Assembly (NCBI RefSeq): GCF_907164905.1
Contig: NZ_CAJRAF010000002.1
Coordinates: forward strand, 434,001 to 498,000
Direction: 5' to 3'
Length of the DNA: 64,000 bases
Source: Dyadobacter sp. CECT 9275
GTDB lineage: Bacteria; Bacteroidota; Bacteroidia; Cytophagales; Spirosomataceae
Of this stretch, positions 1 to 7,591 are shown piece after piece. Position numbers and translations under genes: made by a program. Each line of letters starts with the position of its first letter. The first letter of the stretch is position 1. The notes under the pieces were generated by a model. The model was not told the origin of the DNA. It worked only from the letters and a program-made list of their open reading frames with translations, and did not search any database.

Positions 1-454
1 GGGCATGGTGCAATTCTTCACCCAGGCCCAGGCCGCTCAAAAGCTGTGCAGCTTCCGTCTCAGCTTCCCATCCGTTCAAATCCGCAAATTCTGCTTCCAA
101 TTCCGCAGCCTTTTCTCCGTCTGCATCGGTAAAATCTTCCTTCTCATATATTGCTTCCCGCTCTTTCATGATTTTATAAAGCCTTTCGTGGCCCAAAATC
201 ACAGCATCCATTACGGGATAAGCATCAAATTCAAACTGGTCCTGCTTCAGAAAGGCCAAACGTTCACCAGGATTAAGGCTAACGTTACCCGTTTGTGCTT
301 CCAGTTCACCGGAAAGTATTTTCAAAAAAGTAGATTTCCCCGCTCCGTTCGCACCAATCACACCATAACAGTTACCCGGAACAAATTTTATATTAACTTC
401 ATCAAATAACACTCTTTTACCATATCTTAAAGATACGTTCGAAACCGTAAGCAT
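1..454 (-). CDS. ABC-F family ATPase, YbiT-like (N-terminal part, cut by window edge)
   Basis: The minus strand encodes the first 151 residues of an ABC-F protein, starting at the ATG at 454-452 and running off the left edge. These soluble twin-ATPase proteins bind the ribosomal E site and modulate translation; they do not transport. The start is followed by a Walker A motif GANGAGKST at residues 34-42 and by the segment GNVSLNPGERLAFLKQDQF, which closely matches the E. coli YbiT subgroup. The rest of domain 1, the linker and domain 2 lie outside the window. The gene is divergent from the lysoplasmalogenase gene. The family call is firm; the subgroup is from memory of YbiT. Confidence 0.9.
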   Translation of the reverse strand, partial: MLTVSNVSLRYGKRVLFDEVNIKFVPGNCYGVIGANGAGKSTFLKILSGELEAQTGNVSLNPGERLAFLKQDQFEFDAYPVMDAVILGHERLYKIMKEREAIYEKEDFTDADGEKAAELEAEFADLNGWEAETEAAQLLSGLGLGEELHHA

Positions 455-483
455 TGTAAAATCTATTTTTATGAATGAAAGTG

Positions 484-491
484 CAAAATTA
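484..491 (-). promoter_or_regulatory. Candidate -7 element for the ABC-F gene
   Basis: The minus strand reads TAATTTTG here, a match to the Bacteroidota -7 consensus TAnnTTTG, about 30 bases before the ABC-F start codon. No convincing -33 TTTG sits 19-21 bases upstream, so the call is tentative. Confidence 0.4.
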
Positions 492-529
492 CGAAATTCA
501 CCTCGATTTAACATATCTGAATACGGCAA

Positions 530-1219
530 ATGCGCTTCTCAATGATGAAAGAGATATGTTTCTTTACAACCTTCTTTTTTGGAATCTGCCTCATTAACAT
601 CACTGCGGAGTTATATGATATAAAGTGGCTTGTTTACTGCAGCAAGCCCTGTATAATGATGTCATTATTTTTTTTCCTGATTTACAACAGCAGCAGTACT
701 GAACGGCACACACAAAACCTCTTCATTGCAGGTATGGTCTTCGCTCTGCTTGGAGATATATTTCTAATGATCAGAGCATCTGGCCTGTTCCTGCCTGGTT
801 TGGCCGCCTTTCTCGTCATGCAATGGATTTATACCTCCGTATTTCTGAGACAATCTGTTTCTCTTTTTAAAGAGAAATTCATGCTTTGGTATTACATTCC
901 TTTTATCGGCTATGCCACCCTTTTAGTGTATTTATTGTTCCCTGCCCTGCCTGATCAAATTCTCAAAACCGGAGTTGCGGTTTATGCTGCGAGCATAGCC
1001 ACCATGGCTTATGCGGCCCTTCTCCGTAGACACGGGGTCTCTACCAAATCATTTCAAATGGTTTTTACCGGCGCCATTTTATTTGTCCTTTCCGACTCCC
1101 TCATTGCCATTAACAGGTTCCTTACGCCGGTACCACTGGTATCCATTTGGGTAATGGGAACCTATGCCACGGCCCAGTATCTCATTGTAACAGGAATACG
1201 CAAAGAAAAAATGGCCTGA
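530..1219 (+). CDS. YhhN family protein (lysoplasmalogenase-like)
   Basis: A 229-residue integral membrane protein with about seven to eight hydrophobic segments. It matches the YhhN/TMEM86 family, whose characterised members hydrolyse the vinyl ether bond of lysoplasmalogens. The conserved region is visible as a KP near residue 40 and the motif FALLGDIFLMI around residues 83-93, followed by a second conserved half. The first ATG at 530 is used; an ATG-ATG pair at 542-547 is an alternative that would remove only a few residues. The family is well supported; the substrate in this organism is inferred from distant relatives. Confidence 0.8.
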   Translation: MRFSMMKEICFFTTFFFGICLINITAELYDIKWLVYCSKPCIMMSLFFFLIYNSSSTERHTQNLFIAGMVFALLGDIFLMIRASGLFLPGLAAFLVMQWIYTSVFLRQSVSLFKEKFMLWYYIPFIGYATLLVYLLFPALPDQILKTGVAVYAASIATMAYAALLRRHGVSTKSFQMVFTGAILFVLSDSLIAINRFLTPVPLVSIWVMGTYATAQYLIVTGIRKEKMA

Positions 1220-1317
1220 TTACTGGCTTGCGGTAGTGTCAAAGTGACCAGCCATTTCGAAATAAGTCTAATCGTTAATACTTTCTGGAAACATCATCAT
1301 CCTTACATCACACATCT

Positions 1318-1554
1318 ATGTCTATAAAAAATCCAGAAAACATTGGATCCAAAATCAAAAGACTGAGAGTACTCTATGGTTATAAACAGGAATATGTGGC
1401 AGGGCAAATGGGCCTGAGCCAAACCGGTTACAGTAAAATTGAAACCGGTTACAGTAAGATGACCTTGGAAAAAGCAACCCTGATTGCGCGAATCTATGAT
1501 ATGTCACTGGTGGAATTACTGGAATGGAAGGAAGCCAACACAGCTGGCCAGTAA
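1318..1554 (+). CDS. Small XRE-family helix-turn-helix regulator
   Basis: A 78-residue protein that is almost entirely one HTH_3/Cro-C1 DNA-binding domain, about residues 9-68. It has the usual helix pattern (IGSKIKRLRVLYGYKQEYVA, then LSQTGYSKIETG for the recognition helix region). There is no sensor or oligomerisation domain. No toxin, phage gene or restriction gene is next to it, so its target is unknown; autoregulation is common in such small proteins but nothing here proves it. It lies 98 bases after the YhhN gene and could be expressed independently. Confidence 0.85.
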   Translation: MSIKNPENIGSKIKRLRVLYGYKQEYVAGQMGLSQTGYSKIETGYSKMTLEKATLIARIYDMSLVELLEWKEANTAGQ

Positions 1555-1577
1555 ATTCCCGGCTATTGCTCATAAAA

Positions 1578-1598
1578 AAGGCCGGACAAGCCGGCCTT
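1578..1598 (-). terminator. Intrinsic terminator of the beta-propeller gene (probably bidirectional)
   Basis: A perfect 8-bp stem (AAGGCCGG / CCGGCCTT) with a 5-base loop lies between two convergent genes. On the minus strand it is followed by a run of six T, so it mainly ends the gene at 1630-2901; it may also stop transcription from the XRE gene. Confidence 0.85.
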
Positions 1599-1629
1599 CA
1601 AATTATCTCCATTAATTTCCGCTAACATG

Positions 1630-2901
1630 TCAGGGAACAATTCTTACGGTATGTGCTCCTTTACCCACACTTACCTTTGCTCCTTGTTTCTTCAAAGCTG
1701 GGGTATCTCCCTTTGTGACAGAGTAGAACTCTACACCGCCCGTTCCTGCTCCGAATTCCAGATATTCAAATACAGAAACCGCAAGGTTGGACCCGTCTTT
1801 ATCAAAAACGACGCCTCTTGGATAAATTCCTTCAAAAGGATAATCAGCTACTTTGGCCAACGCACCATCCGCGCCTACCTTATAAAGGGTAAGAGATGCT
1901 CCGGTACCAGCTCCGGCTTCGGACCATGGTGAACCGCTTTTACCTGCATTTACCGCTACCAGCAAGCTCCCATCGGGACTAGTTGCAAATGAGCCGGTAT
2001 TAACGCCCACAGCCGCTTTGCTTACAACCTTATGTTCAGCAGATCCGTCCATGGAGAAGTCCACTACATGAATTTCGCCGGGCTCAGATGCACCTCCTTG
2101 TTTTGCCTTGGAATCCAGTACAAAGTAATGCTTTCCATCTGTTGAAAATTTACCCATGGATGGATCGGCGCCCACTTTTATCGGTTTACCCAGCAGTTCT
2201 ACATTTTTTAATTTTCCTGCTTCACGAATTACCTTGTAAATACCCACCTCGTTGGAATTGTCCAGTGTGAAAGCAATGAAATCACCAGATGGGTGCCAGG
2301 TAAGATCCGTTATTTTACTTGTAGTATCCAGCGCGGCAGGCAGGTTCAGAAAACGGGCTGGTTTTCCGTCCGGTGCTGCTTCTATAAAAACAAGCTCCTT
2401 ACCAGCGTCTCTGGTGGAAATGATAAGTTCATTTTTGTTAATATCAATCGAAGTCGGGTTTTTGCCGACTGAAAAGCCAAATTTAGCCTTAGGTGCTGCC
2501 AGATTCATAATATCAACCACATAAAGCTTTTCTCCAGCCGGGAATTCCGCAGCTGCATCTTTATATTGAGTTACCCCGTCAGCTGGGCGTAATTTGTTTT
2601 CAAGCACATAGGCAAGCCCTCCATTAACCGGTACTGCAATTGTTTTTGAATTCCCAAAAACCGAATTAGAGATCAGGGCACTTCCGATACCCTTTCCTCT
2701 TTCAATCGGAAACTTGATTGATGTCAGTTGATCTTTCGCTGTGTTGTCTGTCAATAGCTTTCCATCCACCAAGGCCGAAGCGGCAAGATCCGCATCTGAT
2801 ATCACGATGAGACCTTTGGCATTGAAATTAATGGTGGACTGGGCAACAACAGGAACTGCTCCCAAAGCTATCAAACCGGCAAATAATGCGACTTTTTTCA
2901 T
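1630..2901 (-). CDS. Secreted beta-propeller protein of unknown function
   Basis: The chosen ATG at 2901-2899 gives 423 residues with a clean Sec signal peptide (MKKVALFAGLIALGAVPVVAQ). An upstream in-frame extension to 2994 would bury this signal and is rejected. The mature protein has repeated blade-like segments with phrases such as LTWHPSGDFIAF, GKFSTDGKHYFVLDS and FATSPDGSLLVAVNAG. These are typical of WD40/YVTN or lactonase-type seven-bladed propellers. No catalytic residues could be assigned. Export to the periplasm or surface is expected; there is no lipobox and no obvious T9SS C-terminal domain. It has its own terminator and no operon partner. Confidence 0.75.
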   Translation of the reverse strand: MKKVALFAGLIALGAVPVVAQSTINFNAKGLIVISDADLAASALVDGKLLTDNTAKDQLTSIKFPIERGKGIGSALISNSVFGNSKTIAVPVNGGLAYVLENKLRPADGVTQYKDAAAEFPAGEKLYVVDIMNLAAPKAKFGFSVGKNPTSIDINKNELIISTRDAGKELVFIEAAPDGKPARFLNLPAALDTTSKITDLTWHPSGDFIAFTLDNSNEVGIYKVIREAGKLKNVELLGKPIKVGADPSMGKFSTDGKHYFVLDSKAKQGGASEPGEIHVVDFSMDGSAEHKVVSKAAVGVNTGSFATSPDGSLLVAVNAGKSGSPWSEAGAGTGASLTLYKVGADGALAKVADYPFEGIYPRGVVFDKDGSNLAVSVFEYLEFGAGTGGVEFYSVTKGDTPALKKQGAKVSVGKGAHTVRIVP

Positions 2902-3136
2902 AGAAAGAAGTTTAGTTAAAGTTGAATACTGTGTTTTAAAATGGTACCTATTACAAGCCAAAAGAAACCCTGAGAGATCCATTTGACCTTTCAAAGTTTC
3001 TTTTATGATTTTGCAATATAAAACAAAAAAGTCCTTATACGGTAAAATTTTACTCTTATTTCAACCACTAAGTTTCTTTCTGATCTGTTTTTCAAGCTAA
3101 AGGGAAATAACCCAAAGAGTTCTGGAAACGAAAAAA

Positions 3137-3159
3137 CCCTGATAGTTGAACTACCAGGG
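3137..3159 (-). terminator. Intrinsic terminator of rpsT
   Basis: A hairpin (CCCTG-A-TAGT with ACTA-CCAGGG) lies just after the rpsT stop codon on the minus strand and is followed by six T in that direction. Confidence 0.85.
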
Positions 3160-3181
3160 CCAAGACCAGTAAGTAAAAAAC

Positions 3182-3445
3182 TTAAGCTGCTACAGCTAAC
3201 GAGTTAACCAATTTAGCCAGTTTAGACTTTTGGTTAGATGCTTTTTTCTTATGGATGATATTTTTCTTTGCCAAACGATCCAGCATAGAAGATACAGTTT
3301 TGTAAACTTCTACCGCAACTGTTTTGTCAGTCGTTTCACGCAATTTTTTGATATACGAACGAGTTGTTTTGTGCTGGTAACGGTTACGCAAACGTTTAGT
3401 TTCGTTGGCGCGGATTCTTTTTAATGCTGATTTATGATTTGCCAT
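3182..3445 (-). CDS. rpsT: 30S ribosomal protein S20
   Basis: An 87-residue basic protein, the same length as E. coli S20. It begins MANHKSALKRIRANE and has the family's long helical Lys/Arg-rich body, with KKNIIHKKKASNQKSKLAK near the C-terminus. It binds 16S rRNA early in 30S assembly. It is a single-gene unit with a textbook promoter upstream and a terminator downstream. In other bacteria S20 represses its own translation; nothing in this leader shows that directly. Confidence 0.97.
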   Translation of the reverse strand: MANHKSALKRIRANETKRLRNRYQHKTTRSYIKKLRETTDKTVAVEVYKTVSSMLDRLAKKNIIHKKKASNQKSKLAKLVNSLAVAA

Positions 3446-3484
3446 TTTATAATGATAATATTTGTCTCTTTCTCAAACGGTGTG

Positions 3485-3516
3485 CAAAAATATAAAAACC
3501 CTTTTAAAATGCCAAA
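3485..3516 (-). promoter_or_regulatory. Bacteroidota sigma-A promoter of rpsT
   Basis: On the minus strand TTTG (3516-3513) is followed after exactly 20 bases by TATTTTTG (3492-3485). This fits the Bacteroidota primary sigma consensus TTTG-N19-21-TAnnTTTG fully. The start codon lies 40 bases downstream. It is one of the clearest promoters in the window. Confidence 0.85.
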
Positions 3517-3543
3517 TTCCTTTTGAAATAATCTTCTAAAAAG

Positions 3544-4347
3544 TTATTTCACCAAATGGTTAACCTCCGAAGACAGGTACTCTTCCAGCCGTCCCAACAA
3601 TTCGGAAGGATGTATGTTACTATATAACTCTCCCTCCACGGCCAGGGAAATTTTCCCCGTCTGTTCAGAAATCACGATCACAACGGCGTCCGTGGCTTCG
3701 CTCATCCCCATTGCGGCCCTGTGCCTGAAACCCAGGGAAGACGGCACATCCACGCCATCCGCTACGGGCAGTACACAACGAGCCGCTTTCAAACGGCCGT
3801 CAATGATAACCACAGCACCATCGTGTAGCTCACTATACTGGTTGAACAACGACACCAAAAGAGGTTTGGATAGTTTGGCATCCAGCATTTCTCCCGTTTC
3901 AATAAATTTACCGAGATCGTCCTTTTTGTTGATAACAATGAGAGCTCCGGTAAAATTAGCAGCAATGCTTTTGCTTGCTTCTACAATTTCCTTGAGGTTT
4001 TTGGATTTCACATCCACCACCGAACTTCCCAGTATCCTTTTTAAAAGTCCGTTATTGGTATAAATTGTGGACTTACCGATGATCAGCAGGAAACGGCGAA
4101 TTTCCTGCTGAAAGATCACGATGAGTGCAACAGCCCCCACTCCCATAAAATACTGCAGAATGGCCGTCAATAACCCCAAACCCAGCCCCCGAACCACCAG
4201 ATAAAAAACATATACAAAGAGGTATCCCAAAAAAACCCGGCTGGCAATACTACCTCTGACAAGGGTATATATCTGATACAACAGAACAGCTACCAGAAAA
4301 ACATCAAGAACATCAGTCCAGTTGATATTCAAAAAACCAACACGCAT
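3544..4347 (-). CDS. cdaA: Diadenylate cyclase (CdaA type)
   Basis: A 267-residue membrane enzyme that joins two ATP into the second messenger c-di-AMP. Three hydrophobic segments occupy about residues 10-30, 36-56 and 65-80. The DAC domain follows, with the catalytic DGA at 176-178 (HDGAVVIIDG) and RHR at 208-210 (GFRHRAAMG). The length is normal for CdaA. It starts 39 bases after folP on the same strand, so the two are probably cotranscribed; folP-cdaA linkage recurs in Bacteroidota. No CdaR or GlmM gene is adjacent, unlike in Firmicutes. Confidence 0.93.
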   Translation of the reverse strand: MRVGFLNINWTDVLDVFLVAVLLYQIYTLVRGSIASRVFLGYLFVYVFYLVVRGLGLGLLTAILQYFMGVGAVALIVIFQQEIRRFLLIIGKSTIYTNNGLLKRILGSSVVDVKSKNLKEIVEASKSIAANFTGALIVINKKDDLGKFIETGEMLDAKLSKPLLVSLFNQYSELHDGAVVIIDGRLKAARCVLPVADGVDVPSSLGFRHRAAMGMSEATDAVVIVISEQTGKISLAVEGELYSNIHPSELLGRLEEYLSSEVNHLVK

Positions 4348-4386
4348 AAAAAAATCAATAATATTTCGCGCCTAAATTACCATTTT

Positions 4387-5244
4387 TTAATGGATCGCCC
4401 TAGTAGCCATCCATAGTTTTACCGCCTCCATCGCAGGTTTCACATCATGAACCCGCAGGACCGACGCCCCCCGGTCCAAAGCCAGGGTGTTCAGTACCGT
4501 AGTACCGTTAAGAGCATGGTCCGCATCGGAATCCAGTGTTTTGTAAATCATACCTTTTCTCGAAATACCAATCAACAAGGGATATCCCAATGCATGGAAA
4601 GCCTGAAGGTGGTTCATCAACTGAAAATTCTGTTCCCTTGTTTTGGCAAAACCGAAGCCCGGATCAATCAGAATGTCGGACATCCCACCCTCTTTCAATT
4701 TCAGTAACTTGGGCAATAACTCGTTTATAATATCCACTGTTAAATGATTGTAAGCCGTCAGCTTGTTCATCGTGCCTGGCGTTCCGCGCATGTGCATCAG
4801 AACATAGGGTACCTGTAATGTCCCGACGGTATCCAGCATTGCGGCATCCAAAGTACCGCCAGAAACGTCGTTAATGATATGGGCGCCGCCATTTACAGCA
4901 CACCTGGCTACCTCAGAACGAAAGGTATCTACCGATATGATCAGATCAGGAAAATATTTACTTAACGGTTCTATTATCGAAAGAATACGTTCACTTTCTT
5001 CGGATAAACTGATATCCGCCGCCCCGGGCCTGGTAGAATACCCTCCGATATCTACGAATGTGGCACCTTCAGCAAGCATTTTGCCAGCTTTGTCTGTGGC
5101 CTCCTGCAATGAGCCCGCCCGGCTGCCACCAAAAAAAGAATCAGGGGTGATATTGAGTATACCCATAACCCTCGGGATGGACAGATCTATCAACCGTCCC
5201 CCGATTTTGAGCGTTTTTTTACTAACTTGCGTGCTATAATTCAT
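4387..5244 (-). CDS. folP: Dihydropteroate synthase
   Basis: A 285-residue TIM-barrel enzyme that condenses 6-hydroxymethyl-dihydropterin pyrophosphate with p-aminobenzoate in folate synthesis, the target of sulfonamides. The two Prosite signatures are present: GILNITPDSFFGG at 28-40 and DIGGYSTRPGA at 65-75. The pterin-site DPGFGFAKT and ISRKG segments appear further on. The ATG at 5244-5242 lies only 19 bases from the divergent GTG of the DUF1599 gene, so promoters for both must overlap the neighbouring coding regions. cdaA follows in the same direction. Confidence 0.96.
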   Translation of the reverse strand: MNYSTQVSKKTLKIGGRLIDLSIPRVMGILNITPDSFFGGSRAGSLQEATDKAGKMLAEGATFVDIGGYSTRPGAADISLSEESERILSIIEPLSKYFPDLIISVDTFRSEVARCAVNGGAHIINDVSGGTLDAAMLDTVGTLQVPYVLMHMRGTPGTMNKLTAYNHLTVDIINELLPKLLKLKEGGMSDILIDPGFGFAKTREQNFQLMNHLQAFHALGYPLLIGISRKGMIYKTLDSDADHALNGTTVLNTLALDRGASVLRVHDVKPAMEAVKLWMATRAIH

Positions 5245-5263
5245 ATACTCATAATCACATCCG

Positions 5264-5809
5264 GTGAAATCGACAGAAGCGGAATATCAGGAAATCATTC
5301 AGTATTGCCAAGATCTTTTTACAAAAAAAAATAAAGACTACGGTACCTCATGGCGCATTTTAAGGCTGCCGTCCATCACCGATCAGATATTTATTAAAGC
5401 ACAGCGGATCCGTACCATTCAGGACAAAGGCTTTCAAAAAGTGGAGGATGATGTTGCCGGAGAATTTATCGGTATCATTAATTACTGTGTGATGGCCCTT
5501 ATACAGATCCGCCTCAGGGATACCCAAAAAGAAATTGAGCCCAATGACCTGACCGGCCTCTATAATGACGAGGTGATTGCCGTGCAGGAACTGCTCTTCA
5601 ACAAAAACCATGATTACGGGGAAGCATGGCGGGAAATGCGCGTTAGTTCCATGACCGACATCATTCTTATGAAACTTTTGCGTATTAAACAGATTGAGGA
5701 CAATCAGGGGTTTACCCTTGTATCTGAGGGAGTTAAGGCAGGTTATCAGGACATTATCAATTACGCAGTCTTTTGTCTTATCAAATCCAATGCACTGCAA
5801 ACGAATTAA
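5264..5809 (+). CDS. DUF1599 protein with two copies of the domain
   Basis: A 181-residue soluble protein starting at GTG 5264. It is an internal duplication: KKNKDYGTSWRILRLPSITD (about residues 21-40) recurs as NKNHDYGEAWREMRVSSMTD (about 113-132). Each copy is followed by an R-I-x-x-I-Q/E-D segment and by a later GxxxDIINY / GEFIGIINY helix. The K-N-x-DYG pattern recalls all-alpha nucleotide pyrophosphatase-like folds, but no function is established and I do not assign one. It may be cotranscribed with the DoxX and shikimate kinase genes downstream. Confidence 0.85.
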   Translation: MKSTEAEYQEIIQYCQDLFTKKNKDYGTSWRILRLPSITDQIFIKAQRIRTIQDKGFQKVEDDVAGEFIGIINYCVMALIQIRLRDTQKEIEPNDLTGLYNDEVIAVQELLFNKNHDYGEAWREMRVSSMTDIILMKLLRIKQIEDNQGFTLVSEGVKAGYQDIINYAVFCLIKSNALQTN

Positions 5810-5824
5810 CCCGAGTACTCAAAA

Positions 5825-5878
5825 CGCTTGGGCTTTCAGCAGCTCTAAAATTCCTAACGCTAAAAATCCTCCCAAGCG
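5825..5878 (+). other. Long-range hairpin between the DUF1599 and DoxX genes
   Basis: CGCTTGGG at 5825-5832 is complementary to CCCAAGCG at 5871-5878, with a 38-base loop, and is followed by ATTTTTAAAA. It could be a weak terminator or attenuator ahead of the DoxX gene. The long loop makes this uncertain. Confidence 0.35.
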
Positions 5879-5902
5879 ATTTTTAAAACCAGTTGATCAG
5901 AA

Positions 5903-6994
5903 ATGAAGATCCTTGCTCAAATATCTCGTGTCGTTGTTGGCCTGTTATTTATTTTTTCAGGACTTATCAAATTGAACGATCCCGTAGGTACCCAGTACAA
6001 GCTGGAAGAATACTTTGAAGTTTTCGCTACGGATCTCCCGGCGTTTCATGATTTTTTCATGTCGCTGGTACCACTCGCCCTTTATTTCTCCGTTTTCCTG
6101 TGCACTGCAGAAGTAGTGCTGGGCATTGCCCTGCTGGTCGGATACAAGCCAAGAACCACCTCCTGGTTTTTACTGGCAATCATCATTTTCTTTACGTTCC
6201 TTACGTTTTATTCGGCCTATTTCAACAAAGTAACCGACTGCGGCTGTTTTGGGGCCGCCATTAAACTAACTCCCTGGACCTCTTTCGGAAAAGATATTTT
6301 CCTTTTGATACTCATCCTGATCATCGTTTATTATCGTAAGAATTTCAACCCGATGCCTACCGGAATAATCGTAATGCTGTCTACAGTTGCCTCACTCGGC
6401 ATCGCATTTTATGCACTACGGCACCTTCCGGTCCTGGATCTGCTGCCTTATCGTGTAGGAGCCAGTATTCCCGCCCAACTGAAACCGTCGGAACCGCTGC
6501 GATACAAGTACATCTTTGAAAAAGATGGAAAAACACAGGAGTTTGAGCAGTACCCTTCTGATACGACACTGGTTTTCAAAGACATGGTGGTACTCAATGA
6601 AGAGGCCAAACCCAAAATCACCGATTTTAAAGTCTGGAACGATGAGGGTGATTTCACTGAAGAAACTTTCAAAGGCAGCAAGTTGTTCCTAATCCTCAAG
6701 AATTTTACGGATATCAACACAGCAGCACTGCCCGGCATCAGCAAGCTTATTAACAGCGTTAAATCCAAAGGTATTCAGCCATTGATCCTTACCTCCGGAA
6801 GCAGTGAAGAAATAAAGGGCTTTCTGACCGAACACCAGTTAACTGTACCGTTCTATTATGTAGATGCCACCGTACTGAAAACAATCTCACGTTCCAATCC
6901 TGGATTATGGCTGCTCAAAGATGGCGTTGTGAAAGGAAAATGGCATTATAACGACACGCCTTCGGCTGAAGTTGTAACGGATCTGGTTAAGTAA
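5903..6994 (+). CDS. DoxX/MauE-like membrane protein with a thioredoxin-like C-terminal domain
   Basis: A 363-residue protein. Residues 1-175 form the DoxX/MauE-type membrane part: GLLFIFSGLIKLNDPVGT near the start, then helices, then CGCF at 113-116. The CGCF motif is typical of MauE/DoxX proteins linked to redox chemistry. Residues about 190-363 are soluble, and the last 110 look like a thioredoxin or AhpC/TSA fold (LFLILKNFTD, then QPLILTSGS, then VPFYYVDATVLKTISRSNPG). No CxxC is present in that part, so it is unlikely to be a dithiol oxidoreductase. NCBI often names such proteins the BT_3928 family. Shikimate kinase follows after 20 bases. Confidence 0.8.
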   Translation: MKILAQISRVVVGLLFIFSGLIKLNDPVGTQYKLEEYFEVFATDLPAFHDFFMSLVPLALYFSVFLCTAEVVLGIALLVGYKPRTTSWFLLAIIIFFTFLTFYSAYFNKVTDCGCFGAAIKLTPWTSFGKDIFLLILILIIVYYRKNFNPMPTGIIVMLSTVASLGIAFYALRHLPVLDLLPYRVGASIPAQLKPSEPLRYKYIFEKDGKTQEFEQYPSDTTLVFKDMVVLNEEAKPKITDFKVWNDEGDFTEETFKGSKLFLILKNFTDINTAALPGISKLINSVKSKGIQPLILTSGSSEEIKGFLTEHQLTVPFYYVDATVLKTISRSNPGLWLLKDGVVKGKWHYNDTPSAEVVTDLVK

Positions 6995-7014
6995 ACTGCG
7001 TCTATAAACAGAAA

Positions 7015-7518
7015 ATGAAGAATATAATTTTGGTCGGCATGATGTCGTCCGGCAAAACAACACTTGGAAAAAAACTGGCCCGATCTCTAGGGTATCGTTT
7101 CAAGGACCTCGACAAACTTATCGAACAGGATCAGAACACAGATATTCCTTCGATCTTTGCTGAGAAGGGAGAAGCCTACTTTCGCGACGTGGAAAGCCGG
7201 TTGCTGAAAAGCATTCCGGTTAACGGTAGTATCGTTCTAGCGTCGGGAGGAGGAACCCCTTGTTTTTTCGACAACATGGAATTTATTAAAAAACTGGGTA
7301 TAAGTATATTCCTGGATGTACCTGCGCATTCACTTGCTAAACGCATTGAAAACCATGGCAAAGATGACCGCCCGATACTGTCTGGGGCACAGTCACTGGC
7401 AGAAACTCTTCAGAATAAAATTGATGAGCGCAGGCCTTATTATGCTCAGGCCGATTTTTCTTTGCACGGGGAGCTGGATGTAACGCATCTGCTCGAAAAG
7501 TTAAAACCACTGCTTTAA
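7015..7518 (+). CDS. aroK: Shikimate kinase
   Basis: A 167-residue P-loop kinase that phosphorylates shikimate at the 3-OH in chorismate synthesis. It has Walker A GMMSSGKTT at 8-16, the DLD at 31-33 that holds shikimate and Mg, Arg57 in FRDVE, GGGTP at 78-82, and the lid arginine in DDRPIL near 119. Length and motif order are normal. It starts 20 bases after the DoxX gene, which suggests one transcript, although the functions are unrelated. Whether this is aroK or aroL is a naming matter; it is the only copy seen here. Confidence 0.95.
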   Translation: MKNIILVGMMSSGKTTLGKKLARSLGYRFKDLDKLIEQDQNTDIPSIFAEKGEAYFRDVESRLLKSIPVNGSIVLASGGGTPCFFDNMEFIKKLGISIFLDVPAHSLAKRIENHGKDDRPILSGAQSLAETLQNKIDERRPYYAQADFSLHGELDVTHLLEKLKPLL

Positions 7519-7527
7519 TATTATAAA

Positions 7528-7564
7528 AGGGCACGTGAAAATTGAAGTTGTTTTCACATGCCCT
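7528..7564. terminator. Bidirectional terminator between aroK and the OmpP1-like gene
   Basis: A 14-bp stem with one mismatch (AGGGCACGTGAAAA / TTTTCACATGCCCT) and a 9-base loop lies between two convergent stop codons. The minus-strand side is followed by TTTTATAAT, so it clearly ends the porin gene and probably also serves aroK. Confidence 0.8.
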
Positions 7565-7591
7565 TAGCCATTCCTGCAAAACCTGTCAGCA

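Noticed and set aside
5..409. 134-codon plus-strand frame at the left edge
   Set aside because: It is the antisense of the ABC-F gene, whose Walker A and YbiT-like motifs are clear on the minus strand.
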